A stretch of DNA of 7,511 nt from assembly GCA_021813875.1 (NCBI GenBank), contig JAKAJF010000018.1, positions 4,742 through 12,252 of the forward strand, written 5' to 3'. The notes beneath the pieces are model-generated. The model saw nothing but the letters and a program-made list of their open reading frames with translations, did no database searches and was not told the origin of the DNA. This DNA comes from a bacterium. GTDB lineage: Bacteria > Patescibacteriota > Patescibacteriia > Patescibacteriales > JAKAJF01. Below are positions 6,887-7,511 of the stretch, piece by piece; the stretch's first letter is position 1, and each line of letters opens with the position of its first letter. Both the position numbers and the translations under genes were made by a program.

Positions 6887-6908
6887 GGTTAATAAAATGG
6901 TTTAAATA
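6887..6908 (-). promoter_or_regulatory. Operator-like site A in the leader of the LexA-like operon
   Basis: On the plus strand this reads GGTTAATAAAATGGTTTAAA and on to 6908. It contains a 14-bp block, TTAATAAAATGGTT (6889-6902), and a 10-bp block, GGTTTAAATA (6899-6908). Both recur inverted before the divergent gene (site B). Two GGTT half-sites lie 12 nt apart in direct orientation. The site lies just downstream of the predicted start point (about 6909) of the LexA-like operon, where a bound repressor would block polymerase. Repetition is seen directly; the identity of the binder is inferred. Confidence 0.6.
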
Positions 6909-6915
6909 CATTTAT

Positions 6916-6944
6916 ATATTAGCATGGGAAAATAGGTTTGTAAA
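6916..6944 (-). promoter_or_regulatory. Promoter of the LexA-like/helicase/zinc-finger operon
   Basis: On the minus strand TTTACA (6944-6939), a 17-nt spacer and TAATAT (6921-6916), with TGC just before the -10 (extended -10 feature), predict a start near 6909. The leader to the ATG at 6868 is about 40 nt and contains site A. It stands back-to-back with the small-gene promoter, the -35 boxes being 18 nt apart. Confidence 0.6.
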
Positions 6945-6962
6945 GGACTTCTATTTACACTA

Positions 6963-6991
6963 TTGACAGCCAATAAATACCGAGGTAAAAT
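6963..6991 (+). promoter_or_regulatory. Strong sigma-70-type promoter of the small gene
   Basis: A perfect TTGACA (6963-6968), exactly 17 nt of spacer and TAAAAT (6986-6991, five of six consensus bases) make this the best promoter in the window. Transcription should begin near 6998, giving a leader of about 38 nt that contains site B and then the ATG at 7036. The quality of this promoter is the main argument that the short frame downstream is a gene. Confidence 0.75.
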
Positions 6992-7006
6992 GGAACTGTA
7001 ATAATT

Positions 7007-7032
7007 AACCATTTTATTAATTTATTTAAACC
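7007..7032 (+). promoter_or_regulatory. Operator-like site B in the leader of the small gene
   Basis: AACCATTTTATTAA (7007-7020) is the exact inverse of the 14-bp block of site A, and TATTTAAACC (7023-7032) the inverse of its 10-bp block. In site A the two blocks overlap by four bases; here they are set side by side with the order swapped. The site lies 10 to 35 nt downstream of the predicted start point and ends 3 nt before the ATG. Repressor bound here would block both elongation and access to the start region. Confidence 0.6.
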
Positions 7033-7035
7033 AAA

Positions 7036-7185
7036 ATGCCAAAAAATAACTCGAACAAAGTTACGAGCAAAATAGTTGCTAAGAAAGCTAGTAGTGTCAT
7101 GAGAGACAACAGAACTAGTTCAAAGTCAAAATCTGCAGCCGCAAGCGCTCTATCACAGACTCCAAACCAAAGAAAGAAAAAATAG
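7036..7185 (+). CDS. Small basic Ser/Lys-rich protein, 49 residues, unknown function
   Basis: The frame starts at ATG 7036, with an in-frame TAA shortly upstream, and ends in TAG. It is too short for most gene callers. The product is very basic and rich in Ser, Lys and Ala, with no Cys, Trp, Tyr or Phe. There is an imperfect internal repeat 18 residues apart: SK with ASSV (11-21) and SK with ASAL (29-39). The core ends SAAASALSQ (33-41) and the tail QRKKK (45-49). It has no membrane segment or signal peptide; likely cytoplasmic, perhaps nucleic-acid binding. I have an unverified memory of short uncharacterised proteins ending in GSALSQ from mobile elements. Support for a real gene: the near-consensus promoter, an operator shared with the LexA-like operon and a long hairpin right after the stop. 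No Shine-Dalgarno sequence is seen. A toxin, antitoxin or modulator of the helicase are all possible. Confidence 0.7.
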   Translation: MPKNNSNKVTSKIVAKKASSVMRDNRTSSKSKSAAASALSQTPNQRKKK

Positions 7186-7188
7186 ATC

Positions 7189-7238
7189 AATTACAATAAA
7201 AAAGATAAGACCGGTACTTATTCTTTTTTATTGTAATT
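7189..7238 (+). terminator. Long near-perfect hairpin after the small gene, probable terminator
   Basis: The left arm (7189-7209) and right arm (7217-7238) pair over about 21 bp with one bulged T (7221 or 7222); the loop is ACCGGTA. Key parts are ATTACAAT plus six A on the left and six T plus ATTGTAAT on the right, followed by more T. It starts 4 nt after the TAG of the small gene. The stem is longer and more AT-rich than a common terminator and is nearly symmetric, so it can act on both strands. Confidence 0.6.
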
Positions 7239-7240
7239 TT

Positions 7241-7511
7241 TCTTATAACAAAAACACCGACTCTCGATGTTTTGATTTCTGCAAAAATTCGATTCGCTCC
7301 AAGGTGCTACACCAAAATTTACACCCTTGTGGGTATCGAACTCGAAAACGCTCGGCTTTCGGGTACCTTTCACAGAAAATGGCCTGCACGGGTGGAGGGA
7401 ATTCCGCATTCGCTCGGCGGCGGATTCCGCCTCGCTCACTTGTCCTGGGTCAGCGCCAAGCATTCACTGGATGCTTGGCGATTGCTCGATTATTCGTCTC
7501 GCCTTCCAGAT
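7241..7511. other. GC-richer segment with hairpins and no recognisable gene
   Basis: Composition changes abruptly from AT-rich to much GC-richer near 7260. Visible structures: a perfect 10-bp stem CGCCAAGCAT/ATGCTTGGCG (7454-7480, 7-nt loop); GGCGGATTCCGCC (7419-7431); and an imperfect direct repeat ATTCCGCATTCGCTC / ATTCCGCCTCGCTC (7401-7415 and 7424-7437). A plus-strand frame is open without a stop from 7103 to the right edge, with its first ATG at 7379 (MACTGGGNSAFARRR and onward). A minus-strand frame of 81 codons is open at 7463-7218. Neither resembles a known family, and both carry odd Arg/Cys/Ser-rich content. I see no tRNA or rRNA. It could be a dispersed repeat, a structured RNA, an element boundary or the 5' part of a gene continuing beyond the edge. 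Confidence 0.4.

Noticed and set aside
6887..7032. Iterons of a replication origin (repeated GGTTWAA units)
   Set aside because: There are only four units, in mirrored pairs placed precisely after two promoters, and there is no replication initiator gene; operators explain them better.
7036..7185. Classical two-gene toxin-antitoxin pair with the LexA-like protein
   Set aside because: The genes are divergent rather than in one operon, and the repressor carries a complete self-cleavage apparatus, unlike usual antitoxins. A toxin role for the small protein remains possible but unsupported.
7300..7365. tRNA-like T-loop (GAGTTCGATACCC on the minus strand)
   Set aside because: The flanking bases do not form a T-stem, anticodon arm or acceptor stem, so no tRNA or tmRNA can be folded by eye.
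7218..7463. Minus-strand 81-codon frame as a gene
   Set aside because: It ends inside the right arm of the long hairpin, changes composition midway and matches no family; a competing plus-strand frame is longer. It is kept only as part of the unexplained segment.
7454..7480. Integron attC-like or attachment site
   Set aside because: The 10-bp stem lacks the paired R and L box cores, and there is no integrase or repeated cassette in the window.
1..7511. CRISPR array, rRNA, insertion sequence or transposase
   Set aside because: I found no regularly spaced repeats, no rRNA-like conserved blocks and no transposase or integrase motifs on either strand.

Overview
The window looks like a bacterial chromosome segment with two halves of different character. 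The left half (1 to about 4090) is moderately GC-rich and carries housekeeping-type genes. The stretch from about 4100 to 7240 is strongly AT-rich, with different codon use, and looks like an acquired accessory block. TGA serves as a stop (end of the zinc-finger gene), so the code is standard. None of the seven translation starts has a convincing Shine-Dalgarno sequence. The compact layout and SD-poor starts would fit a Patescibacteria/CPR-type or other SD-poor lineage, but I cannot fix the taxon from this window.

Left block. On the minus strand lies a two-gene unit: a 737-residue protein joining a membrane-anchored extracytoplasmic sensor, a HAMP linker and a complete GT20 trehalose-6-phosphate-synthase-like catalytic domain, followed after 4 nt by a GT4 glycosyltransferase that runs off the left edge. 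Divergent from it is a MarR-family regulator with a good promoter and nested palindromes. Convergent with marR is a YccU-like CoA-binding protein. The two convergent genes share one 25-nt bidirectional terminator whose arms reach into both stop codons.

Accessory block. On the minus strand lies a three-gene unit: a LexA/UmuD-like self-cleaving repressor (Ser-Lys dyad, Cys-Gly cleavage site), a superfamily 2 DEAH-type helicase, and a small Cys/His zinc-finger-like protein overlapping the helicase end by 14 nt. Facing away on the plus strand is a previously hidden 49-codon gene (7036-7185) with a very good sigma-70 promoter. The intergenic region is nearly mirror-symmetric: back-to-back promoters, each followed downstream of its start point by the same operator-like sequence. 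The simplest reading is that the LexA-like protein represses both its own operon and the small gene, and releases both after DNA damage. This is the best candidate here for an undescribed system: an SOS-type switch controlling a helicase, a zinc-finger partner and a tiny basic Ser/Lys-rich protein.

Right edge. A long hairpin closes the small gene. After about 7260 the sequence becomes GC-richer, full of small hairpins and open on both strands. It has no recognisable gene and may be a dispersed repeat or the start of another element.
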